Positions 25,638 to 35,510 are shown, counted from the first letter of the stretch. The stretch: 64,000 bases of DNA from Flavobacteriales bacterium UBA4110 (GCA_002383165.1 DFXK01000014.1:168955-232954); one strand, 5' to 3'. Notes: generated from the letters alone by a model not told the origin. A program made the numbers and translations.

Positions 25638-28466
25638 TTATTTGATGATTAGTTTAGAAACCGACAAACCTTCATCTGACTTTAATTGTACTAAGTAATT
25701 TCCTGTTCCAATTCCGTTTAAAGAGAATGTTTCGTCTCCTTTAGCAGATTTCAGTCCGAAAGATTTTACTAATTTTCCATTTAAGTCATAGATATTGATT
25801 TGTCCGTTTTTAGCTTTGTTATATCTGATTTTCAATAATCCGTCAGTCGCTGGATTTTGAGTGATTTGCAATGATGTTTTGTTAGCATCAATTTTAGTTT
25901 CGTCAGTTGCTAAAGTTCTTTGATTACCAAAAATTCTGAATTCTCCTGGCTGAAGTGTAACTGTTGTAGAAGCACTTGCAGACATAGAAGTGTTATCCAT
26001 CAAATTATACCAAGTTCCGGCGTAAGGGAAATTAGGTGTTACAGTTTGAGCGGTTGTTGTGAAGTTGGCGACTACAACTACATTTTTCAAAGAAGTTGAA
26101 GGTAAAGCATCATTCCAAACAAAAATTCTTGGTAAAAGATTTCCTGATTCTACTGTGAAAGTAGTTGTATCAAAAACTTGATTAGACAATCTGATTGCTA
26201 ATATTTTTGACCAAGTATCATAAACCGCTTTTCTATTAGCGTTGGTATCATAACCTAAAGTGAAAGCTACTGGTTTTGGAGAAGTTCTACAATCGTTGCT
26301 AATCGTTCCGTTTTCGCATCTGTTGATACTGAATTCGTAACCTAATTCTCCAAATTGCCAAATCATTTTTGGACCAGGAACAGTGAAGAAAACTGCGCCA
26401 AATGCTTTTTGTCTATCAAGAGCTGTATTCAAGTCTTTAACATTGTAAGAGCCGTTGGTGTTTCCGTAAGCTAGGTTTTTGAACATTAATCTTTCTTCGT
26501 CGTGACTTTCGCCATAGCTGATGTTTCTTCTTTCAGAAAAAGTATGGTTTTCGAAATGCACTCTGTTGAAGTTGCTGTCAGAATCATAACCCAATGTATT
26601 TTGATTGTAAGCTCCAACTAGATTGTCCCACATCATTACACCTTTTCCTTCATTCAGTCTGTAATTTGCCCACTCTCTTTCTTCAGCGTTTCCTCCCAAA
26701 TGTTCAAAAATAATATATGAAGTTGGATCGTAAGACCATTGATAATCTGAGTATAACTTCAAAACATCAACTCTGTCTTGCTGATAAGCTCCGGTACAAG
26801 ATTCGTCCGTAGCGGTACAATTCTGTGTAAATCCTTTCGTTAAATCCCAACGGAATCCGTCAATTTTATATTCAGAAATCCATTGTTCCAAAACTCTGTT
26901 TACATAATATCTCGTTTCAGGTTTTGAATGATTGAAATCGTAGAAAACACTATAAGCGTGTTTTGCAACTTGATTGAAATATGGATTGTTCGCTGCTACA
27001 TCTCCATAACCACCAGTTGTACTTGTTGACCAAAGTCTTTCCAACGGCGATCTTCCTGAAGCGTGATTAAGCGCAACATCCAGAATTACAGCAATCCCGT
27101 TTTGGTGGCATTTATCAATAAACTCTTTGAATTTTTCTGGAGTTCCATAAGCTTTATCTAATGCTAAATGGAACCCTGGGTTGTATCCCCAAGAATTATT
27201 TCCATCAAATTCCATTACTGGCATCAACTCGATTGCGTTGACATTTAATCCTTTGATGTAAGGGATTTTGTCAATCATTGCCTGCCAGTTTTTTCCTTCG
27301 GTAAAATCTCTTACTAGAGCTTCATAAACAATTAGATTTTGTTTTGCAGGTTTTTGGAAGTTGGTTACAGTCCAGTTGTATGCCGGTTTTGCAGTCTGGA
27401 TTACAGAAACATCATATTGCTGTCCAGTAGGATAAGCAGGCAGTCCAGGATAAGTTGTAGAAGAGATCCAAGGATCATCATCCGGAGACAATACTAAAGT
27501 AGAATAGGGATCCGCAACCTTAACACCATCACTAGTTCTATATTGGAAGGTGTAAACTTGCTGAGGAGTCAATCCTGAGATTTCTATCCAATAAAGGTTG
27601 GGGTTGGTAGCATCTCTCTTCATCAGATAGTTGGAAGATACCTCCCAATTATTAAAGCTTCCAATGACGTGAACGTAACTCTTAAAAGGCGCATAAAGTG
27701 CTAAGCCAACTTTAGTCGGATCATTTGGATCATAATTAATTCCCTGTCTTATATATGAAGGTATGGCTGCCGTTTGTACGGTTGGAGTTGGTGAAATTGA
27801 GAATTTTGATGTTAATACTGTTCCGTCCAAAACGCTTGTTGCGATTACTTCCATCTGGCTGTCTATAGTTACATTATACTGAGTGAACATAGATGTAACA
27901 TTGTTTGCCGAATAGACTTGGTTACCATTTGCTTTTACAACAAAATTAGCTGCAAGGCTTGTGCTGTAGGATATAGGATAATTACTTCCTGAAGAAATAA
28001 AATTAACACTTCCGTTTTTTGGTGTAGTATTTACAAACTGGAATTTACCTACTTCCGAATAGATATCCTGAGATTGTCCGTTTCCAGTTTTGGTTTTTAA
28101 AAGAAAACCAATTCTTCCGATTCCTGTTCTGTTATAAAAAGTTCTAGGAACAAATGTGATTGTGTATGTGTCTGTTCCAGAATTGTAAGTTAACATGTTG
28201 GTCTCATTGGATGAAGTCCAAGCAGTTCCGTTTGTAGGACAGTCAATGCTATTAGCATCGTTGCTGTCGTAGGACCAAGCCCAAAGATATAGTGCATTGT
28301 TGGTAACACCCCAAGTGGACTCGTTAATACTACTTCCATTAAATGTAATGGTAATCGATTCGTCTTCGTTAAAGGAGGCTGGACTGATAGAGTAGGTTAC
28401 CGTTTGGGTCTGCGCATACGCTGAGATTGCTATAAAAAAAGCAATCAGGTTGTAAAATAATTTCAT
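25638..28466 (-). CDS. Secreted alpha-amylase family (GH13) protein with T9SS type A sorting domain
   Basis: The 942-residue protein has a signal peptide, N-terminal beta domains (about 20-240), a CBM48-like module (about 255-345, HVIGSFNNWEVSSNYLM), a GH13 barrel (about 370-850) and a C-terminal type A sorting domain (about 870-942, NGQINIYDLNGKLVKSF ... SKLIIK). Catalytic residues are recognisable: nucleophile Asp in DGFRWDLTKG (about 537), acid/base Glu in IIFEHLGG (about 588) and Asp in GESHDEERL (about 655). VILDVALNHASGRSP is the first GH13 block. It should digest alpha-glucans such as starch at the cell surface after T9SS export. Confidence 0.93.
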   Translation of the reverse strand: MKLFYNLIAFFIAISAYAQTQTVTYSISPASFNEDESITITFNGSSINESTWGVTNNALYLWAWSYDSNDANSIDCPTNGTAWTSSNETNMLTYNSGTDTYTITFVPRTFYNRTGIGRIGFLLKTKTGNGQSQDIYSEVGKFQFVNTTPKNGSVNFISSGSNYPISYSTSLAANFVVKANGNQVYSANNVTSMFTQYNVTIDSQMEVIATSVLDGTVLTSKFSISPTPTVQTAAIPSYIRQGINYDPNDPTKVGLALYAPFKSYVHVIGSFNNWEVSSNYLMKRDATNPNLYWIEISGLTPQQVYTFQYRTSDGVKVADPYSTLVLSPDDDPWISSTTYPGLPAYPTGQQYDVSVIQTAKPAYNWTVTNFQKPAKQNLIVYEALVRDFTEGKNWQAMIDKIPYIKGLNVNAIELMPVMEFDGNNSWGYNPGFHLALDKAYGTPEKFKEFIDKCHQNGIAVILDVALNHASGRSPLERLWSTSTTGGYGDVAANNPYFNQVAKHAYSVFYDFNHSKPETRYYVNRVLEQWISEYKIDGFRWDLTKGFTQNCTATDESCTGAYQQDRVDVLKLYSDYQWSYDPTSYIIFEHLGGNAEEREWANYRLNEGKGVMMWDNLVGAYNQNTLGYDSDSNFNRVHFENHTFSERRNISYGESHDEERLMFKNLAYGNTNGSYNVKDLNTALDRQKAFGAVFFTVPGPKMIWQFGELGYEFSINRCENGTISNDCRTSPKPVAFTLGYDTNANRKAVYDTWSKILAIRLSNQVFDTTTFTVESGNLLPRIFVWNDALPSTSLKNVVVVANFTTTAQTVTPNFPYAGTWYNLMDNTSMSASASTTVTLQPGEFRIFGNQRTLATDETKIDANKTSLQITQNPATDGLLKIRYNKAKNGQINIYDLNGKLVKSFGLKSAKGDETFSLNGIGTGNYLVQLKSDEGLSVSKLIIK

Positions 28467-28869
28467 AATGTTTAAGGTTCTATATAGAAGCTAAATATAT
28501 ACAAATTTTTATCATTTATAATAATTGCTTAAAACTAGTCTGCTTTGGTTTTAATTAATTGAATATCATTAATTTAAAAATTTAATTGTAGTCATGAAGT
28601 TAAAATTCTAGATAATTTTTAAAGACGAAAACGGTTGTTGAAAATCTTTTTATTTACAATTAATATTTTTCTTTTTTATCCTTTCTTATAAAATAATAGC
28701 CGGTAAAATTTTCATACTTAGTAAGAATTTCTATAATTTTACCACCAATAAAGAACATTAAACATTTGTTTTGGTTAAAAAATTATACTAAACTTTATAT
28801 AAATTTTCATTCTAGTATTGATTAATCAATGTTTGTTTATAAATTGCAGTTTATAATTCAATAAATAAT
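28467..28869. other. 403-base AT-rich gap without a recognised gene
   Basis: This divergent region between the secreted amylase and lrp genes holds no plausible ORF. It must contain both promoters, but I could not pick a full consensus site for either. No repeat A or B copy is present. Confidence 0.6.
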
Positions 28870-29340
28870 ATGAAGAGCGCATCCGAGTCCGGTTATCATT
28901 TAGACGGAGTTGATAAAGAAATTATTTATATGCTAATGGATAATGCAAAAACATCCCTTGCGCATATCTCAAAGAATGTTGGCATCTCTACAACAGCAGT
29001 TCACCAAAGAATCAAAAAACTAGAACAAGCAGGTGTTATAGAAAATTCTATATCATTCCTTAATCCTAGAAAAATTGGATACAAGGTAGTATCGTACATT
29101 GGAGTTTTCCTGGAGCAGCCAAGTCATTATCAAGACGCTATCAAGAATCTTAACTTGGTAAACGAAGTGGTAGAAGCACATTACACAACAGGAAATTATA
29201 CCATTTTCCTAAAAGTACTTTGTAAAGATAACGATCACTTGATGCAGATTCTTAACAAAATCCAAAAGCTGAAAGGCGTGACAAGAACTGAAACAATTCT
29301 TTCTTTGGAGCAAAGCATCAACAGACAGTTGAAAGTATAA
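28870..29340 (+). CDS. Lrp/AsnC family transcriptional regulator
   Basis: The 156-residue protein has an N-terminal winged helix-turn-helix (LDGVDKEIIYMLMDNAKTSL ... ISTTAVHQRIKKLEQAGVI, about 11-62). A RAM ligand-binding domain follows (about 75-150, VSYIGVFLEQPSHY ... VVEAHYTTGNYTIFLKV). Such proteins form octamers and respond to amino acids. This copy lacks linked amino-acid genes, so it may be a global regulator of the Lrp type common in Bacteroidota. Confidence 0.93.
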   Translation: MKSASESGYHLDGVDKEIIYMLMDNAKTSLAHISKNVGISTTAVHQRIKKLEQAGVIENSISFLNPRKIGYKVVSYIGVFLEQPSHYQDAIKNLNLVNEVVEAHYTTGNYTIFLKVLCKDNDHLMQILNKIQKLKGVTRTETILSLEQSINRQLKV

Positions 29341-29361
29341 AAAAGTAAATATATTTTTGGA

Positions 29362-29390
29362 AGGATACATAGAAGTTTGTATCCTTTTTT
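29362..29390 (+). terminator. Terminator between lrp and deoC
   Basis: AGGATAC / GTATCCT is a seven-pair stem followed by seven T, ending 14 bases before the deoC ATG. TATTTTTG boxes lie on both sides (29352-29359 and 29391-29398), so promoter and terminator signals overlap here. Confidence 0.75.
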
Positions 29391-29403
29391 TATTTTTGTA
29401 ATT

Positions 29404-30147
29404 ATGGAAATCAATCAATATTTAGACTCAACATACCTGAAAACTCCAGAACAATCTGGGTTGACAGAAGAACAGACTTTTGAAAAAGTTAAAGAATTGA
29501 CAGATGAGGCGATTGCTTACAACTTCAAAGAGGTAATGATTCGTCCAAACTATGTGAAACTTATCAAAGATTATTTAGTTTCGAAAAATTCTGAAGTTTT
29601 GGTGGGAACAGTTATTGGTTTTCACGAGGGAACTTATTCTGTAGAAGATAAATTGAAAGAAGCAAATCAAGCTGTTCTGGATGGCGTAGATGAGTTGGAT
29701 TATGTTATCAATTATGAAGCTTTTAAGGCGGGTGATTTAGATTTGGTTAGAAAAGAATTTGTTGAAGGAACTAAATTAGGTTTAGATTTCGGTAAAACTG
29801 TAAAGTGGATTATAGAAATCGCAGCGCTGTCAGATGCTCAGATTGCTGATTTAACTGCTAATATCTGGACTTGGGCACAAGAAAATTTTGAAGAAAAAGA
29901 TTTCTCAAGAATCTTTGTAAAATCCTCAACAGGATTTTATGTAACCGAAGGTGGGAAACCAAATGGTGCCACTTTTGAAGGTGTAAAAATTATGCTAGAT
30001 AATGCCGGAAAACTTCCTGTGAAAGCTGCTGGAGGTGTTAAAACTCCAGCTGATGCAGAAAAAATGATTACAATGGGAATCCATAGAATCGGAACTTCAT
30101 CAGCCAAAGCTCTTTTGGGCGAAGGTAAAAGCGATGGAGCCTACTAA
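29404..30147 (+). CDS. deoC: Deoxyribose-phosphate aldolase
   Basis: The 247-residue TIM-barrel enzyme splits 2-deoxyribose-5-phosphate into acetaldehyde and glyceraldehyde-3-phosphate in nucleoside salvage. The Schiff-base lysine is in FVKSSTGF, and the second conserved lysine in PVKAAGGVKT, followed by GIHRIGTSSAKALL for phosphate binding. The start (MEINQYLDSTYLK) gives the family's normal N terminus. Purine-nucleoside phosphorylase, a related salvage enzyme, is encoded 3.4 kb away at 33593. Confidence 0.95.
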   Translation: MEINQYLDSTYLKTPEQSGLTEEQTFEKVKELTDEAIAYNFKEVMIRPNYVKLIKDYLVSKNSEVLVGTVIGFHEGTYSVEDKLKEANQAVLDGVDELDYVINYEAFKAGDLDLVRKEFVEGTKLGLDFGKTVKWIIEIAALSDAQIADLTANIWTWAQENFEEKDFSRIFVKSSTGFYVTEGGKPNGATFEGVKIMLDNAGKLPVKAAGGVKTPADAEKMITMGIHRIGTSSAKALLGEGKSDGAY

Positions 30148-30168
30148 TTTGCATCTGTGATATAATGT

Positions 30169-30197
30169 AAAATTCTCTCAATTTTGAGAGAATTTTT
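30169..30197. terminator. Terminator between deoC and the amylase gene
   Basis: AAAATTCTCTCA / TGAGAGAATTTT is a 12-pair stem with T tracts, between convergent genes. Confidence 0.85.
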
Positions 30198-30213
30198 ATT
30201 TTATGTCGAAATT

Positions 30214-31683
30214 CTATTCCTCCACCCAAACACTTACATTCCCAGCGGGACAAGGGAAATTACCCCATCCATTTTCATCAATCGTCACTTTATCCTGCAG
30301 ATGTCCAGTGAAATCATAGAACGTTTTTCCAACGTATCGTTTTCCTATTTCCATAGATTTTTGATTCACATCTTTATTACTCATAACAACCGCACAACCA
30401 GAGTGTTCATCATCTCCTTTGCGAGTCCAACCAATACAATGCGCATCATCAAAATAATCTCTTTGTTCGCCGTAAGCAAAATATTGTCTGGCTTTGATGA
30501 GCTCTTCAATCGCATCCACTTTGTCGAGGAAGATTTCATATTCGTTGCCGTCTTTTCCTTGGTCTTTGTAGCTCGCGCCGTATAAATCGGGATAAAAAAC
30601 ACAAGGGTAACCATCTTTTCTAAGCAAAATCAAAGCATAAGCAATCGGTTTGAACCAAGTTTCAACAGGCGCTTCCAAAGCCTGAAGTGGCTGTGTGTCG
30701 TGATTGTCAACAACTGTAACTGCTTTGTCTGGATGAGATGTTACAAGTGTTTCATTAAAAATTTCTCTCAAATCATAATCCGGATTTTTGGAAGCATCGT
30801 GCAGATTGTGATGCAGAGAAGAATCAAACAAGCTCATACAACCTTCGGTAGAATCTATATAGGCTTGCAAGAGAGGTAATTCTCCCGGTGCCCAATATTC
30901 TCCTACGGCAAAAATATCTTTGCCTGTGTTGGCGCGCAAAAGTGTGAGCCATTCCTTGTAAAAATCCGGCGAAATATGTTTCACAGCATCCAACCTCACT
31001 CCATCAAAACCAGTCTGGTCGTGGTACCATTTTCCCCAATGATTGAGCTCTTCACGAACGAATGGATTTCTGTGTTCGATGTCATTGTACATCAGATAAT
31101 CGTAATTCCCTTTTTCATTATCAATAATGTCATCCCAACCATCGCCGAAATCATTAAAAATCTGATAGATGGCTTTATCTAAACCTTCCGCATAATCTAC
31201 GCCAGAAAAGCAGGTAAAATCCCATTTGAAGTTAGAATAGATTTCTCCTCTGCCGGGAAATGTAAACTTCGTATAAGATTCAATTTCGAATACGTCGGAA
31301 ATAACTTTTTCACGGTCATTTTCGTCTACTTTTACCACACGGAATTTCTCCAACTCGTCGCCACCGGCTTTATGATTGAGAACCACATCTGCAATTACTT
31401 GGATGTTTTTGCTCTTCAGAGCCTGTATCGCTTCTATATATTGTTGCTTGGAACCATATTTTGTGACGATACCGCCTTTCTGGTCAAACTCTCCCAAGTC
31501 GAATAAATCATAAGGATCATATCCGACGGAAAAACCGGCACTTGTACTTTTGTAGGCAGGTGGCAGCCAAACGGATGTGATGCCTAAACTGGATAAGTAA
31601 TCTGCAGATTCCTTTACGTGGTTCCAAAGAAAAGAATCTCCATCGGTATACCAATGGAAAAATTGTATCATAGTTCCGTTCAT
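30214..31683 (-). CDS. amyA: Cytoplasmic alpha-amylase (GH13, AmyA/BLA type)
   Basis: The 489-residue protein starts at the barrel (MIQFFHWYTDGDSFLWNHV) with no signal peptide. VIADVVLNHKAGGDE is block I. The nucleophile Asp lies in GFDGVRLDAVKH (about 229), the acid/base Glu in FAVGEYW (about 258) and the third Asp in VVDNHDTQPLQ (about 326). The layout matches liquefying amylases of Bacillus type and E. coli AmyA. Together with the secreted amylase at 25638 it suggests outside digestion followed by inside hydrolysis of alpha-glucans, although no susCD transporter pair is in view. Confidence 0.94.
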   Translation of the reverse strand: MNGTMIQFFHWYTDGDSFLWNHVKESADYLSSLGITSVWLPPAYKSTSAGFSVGYDPYDLFDLGEFDQKGGIVTKYGSKQQYIEAIQALKSKNIQVIADVVLNHKAGGDELEKFRVVKVDENDREKVISDVFEIESYTKFTFPGRGEIYSNFKWDFTCFSGVDYAEGLDKAIYQIFNDFGDGWDDIIDNEKGNYDYLMYNDIEHRNPFVREELNHWGKWYHDQTGFDGVRLDAVKHISPDFYKEWLTLLRANTGKDIFAVGEYWAPGELPLLQAYIDSTEGCMSLFDSSLHHNLHDASKNPDYDLREIFNETLVTSHPDKAVTVVDNHDTQPLQALEAPVETWFKPIAYALILLRKDGYPCVFYPDLYGASYKDQGKDGNEYEIFLDKVDAIEELIKARQYFAYGEQRDYFDDAHCIGWTRKGDDEHSGCAVVMSNKDVNQKSMEIGKRYVGKTFYDFTGHLQDKVTIDENGWGNFPCPAGNVSVWVEE

Positions 31684-31838
31684 GAGATTGTAATTTTTAG
31701 TTTATTTGATTCGATTTGATATTTCCAGCTATGAAAATATCAAGCCAAGGCATTCTCATATTTCTGAATTAGTATCACGGCGTGCTTTTTACCTGAAAAT
31801 CATTTCTTTATTGCTCTAATTAAAAGCACATGAAATGA

Positions 31839-32924
31839 CTAATCTTCAAGTTCCTCAAAAGGAATCCTTAACTGGACAGAAACCTGTTTTTTCTCGTCTG
31901 TGTTGAGGTTGGATAATGATAAACCAAGTAATCTAATGGCTTTGTCATAAGGTCTCAGCTCCCATAGTTGCCTCGCCGTATTGTAGAATTTTTCAGCATT
32001 TTCAAAATAGAAATCCTGTGTTTTGCTTCTGGTGTAAAGTGCAAAATCTTTGTATTTAATTTTAAGAGTTAAGGTTTTACCTTTGATTTCTCTTTTGCTC
32101 AAACGTTCTTCTAATTCCTGGCTTAAAGATTTAAGTTTTTGCTCAATTTCTTCATCTTCATTAATGTCATCCCAAAACGTTCTTTCCACTGCCACACTTT
32201 TTTGGATTCGATTGGGTTTTACTTCGCCGTTATGAATTCCGCGAACAACATTGTAATAATACCTTCCGGATTTTCCGAAAAGCTTTTCCAATTCATCCAG
32301 AGATTTTGCTTTCAAATCAGAACCTTTGAAAATCTGAAGCGTGTGCATTCGATTTGCTGTTACTTTCCCAACACCGTAGAATTTCTCAATCGGAAGATTT
32401 TCCAGAAACGCATCAATTTTTGTGGGATGGATTGTTTTCTGCCCGTTTGGTTTATTGATGTCAGAAGCGACTTTTGCTAGAAATTTATTCACGGAAATTC
32501 CGGCAGAAGCGGTCAGGCCTGTTTCTTCAAATATTCGTTTTCGGATTTCTTTGGCGATATCATTAGCAGACTCGATTCCTTTTTTATTTTCCGTGACATC
32601 CAGATACGCTTCGTCCAAAGAAAGAGGTTCTACTAGGTCGGTATATTCGTGAAAAATGATTCTGATTTTGCTGGAGATTTCTTTGTATCGAGCAAATCGG
32701 GGAGGGACAAAGATGAGATGCGGGCATTTCTCTTTGGCTGTTTTGCTTGGCATCGCAGAACGAACGCCAAATTTCCTTGCCTCGTAACTTGCAGCTGCAA
32801 CCACGCCACGATGTCCACCACCAACGGCAATCGCTTTTCCACGCAAACCCGGATTGTCGAGTTGCTCCACGGAAGCATAAAAAGCGTCCATATCTACGTG
32901 AATTATTTTGCGTTGCGATTGCAT
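31839..32924 (-). CDS. dinB: DNA polymerase IV (Y family)
   Basis: The 361-residue polymerase copies past damaged bases. The catalytic acidic residues are in HVDMDAFYASVEQ near the N terminus and SLDEAYLDVT (about residues 101-110). GVRSAMPSKTAKEKCP and the helix-hairpin-helix GVGKVTANRMHTL are as expected, and a little-finger domain follows. The C terminus (VSVQLRIPFEELED) may hold a weak sliding-clamp-binding motif. It seems to be transcribed alone. Confidence 0.96.
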   Translation of the reverse strand: MQSQRKIIHVDMDAFYASVEQLDNPGLRGKAIAVGGGHRGVVAAASYEARKFGVRSAMPSKTAKEKCPHLIFVPPRFARYKEISSKIRIIFHEYTDLVEPLSLDEAYLDVTENKKGIESANDIAKEIRKRIFEETGLTASAGISVNKFLAKVASDINKPNGQKTIHPTKIDAFLENLPIEKFYGVGKVTANRMHTLQIFKGSDLKAKSLDELEKLFGKSGRYYYNVVRGIHNGEVKPNRIQKSVAVERTFWDDINEDEEIEQKLKSLSQELEERLSKREIKGKTLTLKIKYKDFALYTRSKTQDFYFENAEKFYNTARQLWELRPYDKAIRLLGLSLSNLNTDEKKQVSVQLRIPFEELED

Positions 32925-32941
32925 CTAACAAATTTAGGCAA

Positions 32942-32967
32942 AAAAAATCCCGAAATTTTCGGGATTG
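32942..32967 (-). terminator. Terminator after the thioredoxin-like gene
   Basis: AATCCCGAAA / TTTCGGGATT with a T run on the minus strand separates this gene from dinB. Confidence 0.8.
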
Positions 32968-32974
32968 TAAATTG

Positions 32975-33490
32975 TTATTTTATCAGCTTATCGATTGTAG
33001 ATTGGATTTCCGGATCTTCAGGAGAAATCGCATAGTATTTTGCAATATTAGATTTTTGGTCTACCACAATATATCTCGGAATCCAGTTGAGGTCAATATA
33101 ATTGTTGAAATCGTTTTTCCAGCCGGATGAAAACCAATAGTTTTCTTTATCCTTCATCTCAAAGCGTTCCAAACTTTTATCAAAACCTTCTTTTGAGCGT
33201 TCCAAAGAAAGGAAAACAAAATCGATATTTGGATTTTGAGCTTCTAATTCTTTGGCTTTTGGAAAGGCTTTCAGACAATCTCTGCACCAGCCAGCCCAGA
33301 AATCTAGAATCAAAACTTTCCCTTTGTGTTGATGCAAAATATCTTTTATGGAAGTTTCTTTTCCATTTTCATCCTGTAATTTTTGAGCGAGCGCTTCGTT
33401 GGAAAATTTGGTTTTCAGAACTTTTGGAACTTCTTGAGAAAAGCCCAATTGGAAAATAAATAATAAGCTATAAATTAATATCCTCTTCAT
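32975..33490 (-). CDS. TlpA-like periplasmic thioredoxin-fold protein
   Basis: The 171-residue protein has a signal peptide (LIYSLLFIFQLGFSQ). The thioredoxin-like domain carries the redox pair in FWAGWCRDCLKAFP (CxxC), LSLERSKEGFDKSL and the cis-proline segment WIPRYIVVDQ. It should act in the periplasm as a thiol-disulfide reductase. ATG at 33490 begins the signal peptide exactly. No cytochrome-maturation genes are near, so its partner is unknown. Confidence 0.9.
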   Translation of the reverse strand: MKRILIYSLLFIFQLGFSQEVPKVLKTKFSNEALAQKLQDENGKETSIKDILHQHKGKVLILDFWAGWCRDCLKAFPKAKELEAQNPNIDFVFLSLERSKEGFDKSLERFEMKDKENYWFSSGWKNDFNNYIDLNWIPRYIVVDQKSNIAKYYAISPEDPEIQSTIDKLIK

Positions 33491-33545
33491 TTTTTTAAAT
33501 TTTTGAAGCACGAAGTTAGTCATTAATATATTAATAGAAATAAAA

Positions 33546-33569
33546 AAGACAACTTAAAAAAGCTGTCTT
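33546..33569 (-). terminator. Terminator after the PNP gene
   Basis: On the minus strand AAGACA and TGTCTT form a stem followed by a T run. Confidence 0.65.
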
Positions 33570-33592
33570 AGTCATTTATATTTTGAATGGTA

Positions 33593-34405
33593 CTAATAAT
33601 TCTTTACCAAACCTTTTATAATTTTGATAACATTCGGCATTGCTTTGTTGGCAGCTTCCAAAACCTCCTCGTGAGAAACAGCAAAGGAAATATCTGGTCC
33701 TCCTAAATCTGTAATGATGGAAAGGCAGAAACAATCCATACCTTGATGCTTTGCAACAATAACTTCAGGAACGGTGCTCATTCCAACAGCATCTCCGCCA
33801 ATGGCTTTTACCATTCCATATTCTGCAGGTGTTTCAAAAGTTGGACCTGATAATGCGACATAGACACCTTCTTTTAAATCTATTTTTTCTTGAACGGCAA
33901 TGTTTTTAGCCAATTCAATCATTTTTCTATTGTAAGGCTCGCTCATATCAACAAAACGAGGGCCTAATTCATCAATGTTTTTACCTCTCAACGGATGTTC
34001 CGGCATCATATTGATATGATCTGTCAATACCATAATGTCGGCCACTTTGAAGTTTGGATTCACGCCTCCACAAGCATTAGACAAAATCAAATTCTTGATT
34101 CCCAACAAGTGAAAAACTCGAAACGGAAAAGTAACAGTTTCCATAGAATGACCTTCATAATAATGAAATCTGCCGCTCATCATCAAAACTTTTTTGCCTT
34201 CAAGAATTCCGTAAATCAGTTTTCCGCCGTGACCAACAACTGTAGTTTGGGGAAAGTTAGGAATGTCTTTGTAATCTAAAGTATGAATTGCCTCCACCTC
34301 GTGCTGAAGTTTTCCAAGACCAGAACCCAAAACTATAGCAAAATCAGGAGTTTCTCCGATAATGTTCTTGATGAATTCTGCTGTTTCTTTAAACTTTTCT
34401 AACAT
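33593..34405 (-). CDS. punA: Purine-nucleoside phosphorylase
   Basis: The 270-residue enzyme cleaves purine nucleosides with phosphate to base and ribose-1-phosphate. GSGLGKL (phosphate loop), the GRFHYYEG segment, NACGGVNPNF and the AVGMSTVPEVIVAKHQGM segment define the trimeric PNP family. Its start overlaps the end of lpxK by 17 bases, so the two are co-transcribed although their pathways are unrelated. Confidence 0.95.
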   Translation of the reverse strand: MLEKFKETAEFIKNIIGETPDFAIVLGSGLGKLQHEVEAIHTLDYKDIPNFPQTTVVGHGGKLIYGILEGKKVLMMSGRFHYYEGHSMETVTFPFRVFHLLGIKNLILSNACGGVNPNFKVADIMVLTDHINMMPEHPLRGKNIDELGPRFVDMSEPYNRKMIELAKNIAVQEKIDLKEGVYVALSGPTFETPAEYGMVKAIGGDAVGMSTVPEVIVAKHQGMDCFCLSIITDLGGPDISFAVSHEEVLEAANKAMPNVIKIIKGLVKNY

Positions 34406-35414
34406 AGTTTTGAATGATATTGTTGAAATCTTCCGGTTTGTCTATCTCCACATTGATGGGCCAATAATAGATTTTATTTCGAAGATAATCAAATGTTTTC
34501 AGGCGGACATAATCTTTCTCAGTTGTTAGAATGACTTTATATTCACCCAATTTTTTATACTCAGCCGTAATATTTTTGATGTCATCATCCGTAAAATTAT
34601 GATGGTCTTTGAATTGTAGATGTTTAATTTTTTTGTTGTACTTCGAAATTTCTTTCAGGAGCTGAGAAGGATTTGCAATTCCGGTAATCAACAAAACATC
34701 ATAATAGTCCAGATTTTTCACAGGCATCATTTTATCAATTCCAAGAATATTTTCATCGTAAGAAATGGATGAAAAAAATACTTTCTGATAATGTTGAGGT
34801 CTGATTCTGGAAATGTAATATTGCTTTTTCTCTTCAGTCAAATCATCCGGACATTTTGTGACCATTATTACATTCGCACGATTCATGCCGTGTCTGCTTT
34901 CACGAAGATCACCAGCTGGTAAAATGAAATCTTTGAAATAAGGATCATTGTAATCTGTCAAAAGAAGATTCATCCCCGGCTTTATCGCACGATGCTGAAA
35001 ACTGTCATCCAGAAGAAGAACATCAAGATCCATATCTTCGATGATTTTTTTTGCGCCATAAACACGGTCTTCACAAACGCCAATGACGAAACGATTACGG
35101 AAACGTTCAAACAACTGCATCGGTTCATCGCCAACCAGTTTATAATTGCTGTCGTAGTTCACAATGGCATAACCTTTTGTCACACGTCCGTAACCGCGAG
35201 AAAGCACGCCGGTTCTGTAAAATTTGGACAGATATTCTGCCAAATACATTACCATTGGTGATTTTCCGCTACCACCAACCGACAAGTTTCCGACACCTAT
35301 TATTGGTGTTCTGAATTTCGTAGAAGAAAAAATTCCCCAATCATACATTCGGTTTCTAATAGAAGTTCCCAAATGATAACCCAAGGAAAAAGGGTAGAGA
35401 TACCATCTTTTCAT
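34389..35414 (-). CDS. lpxK: Tetraacyldisaccharide 4'-kinase
   Basis: The 341-residue membrane-associated kinase adds the 4'-phosphate to the lipid A precursor. The Walker A motif is in VGNLSVGGSGKSPMVMYL, and LSRGYGR, DEPMQLFER and the LLLDDSFQHR segment are family blocks. ATG at 35414 (MKRWYLYPFSLGYHLG) is preferred to one nine bases upstream. It shows that the cell makes lipid A, as expected for this phylum, and overlaps punA at its 3' end. Confidence 0.95.
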   Translation of the reverse strand: MKRWYLYPFSLGYHLGTSIRNRMYDWGIFSSTKFRTPIIGVGNLSVGGSGKSPMVMYLAEYLSKFYRTGVLSRGYGRVTKGYAIVNYDSNYKLVGDEPMQLFERFRNRFVIGVCEDRVYGAKKIIEDMDLDVLLLDDSFQHRAIKPGMNLLLTDYNDPYFKDFILPAGDLRESRHGMNRANVIMVTKCPDDLTEEKKQYYISRIRPQHYQKVFFSSISYDENILGIDKMMPVKNLDYYDVLLITGIANPSQLLKEISKYNKKIKHLQFKDHHNFTDDDIKNITAEYKKLGEYKVILTTEKDYVRLKTFDYLRNKIYYWPINVEIDKPEDFNNIIQNYVRKV

Positions 35415-35510
35415 ATGAGGCAAAAATACACTTTTTAGGTTTTTAATACCAAGTAATTGATTATTGACTATGTTAAAAATTTAAACTTTTCAATGATTAT
35501 TTGAAAACCT

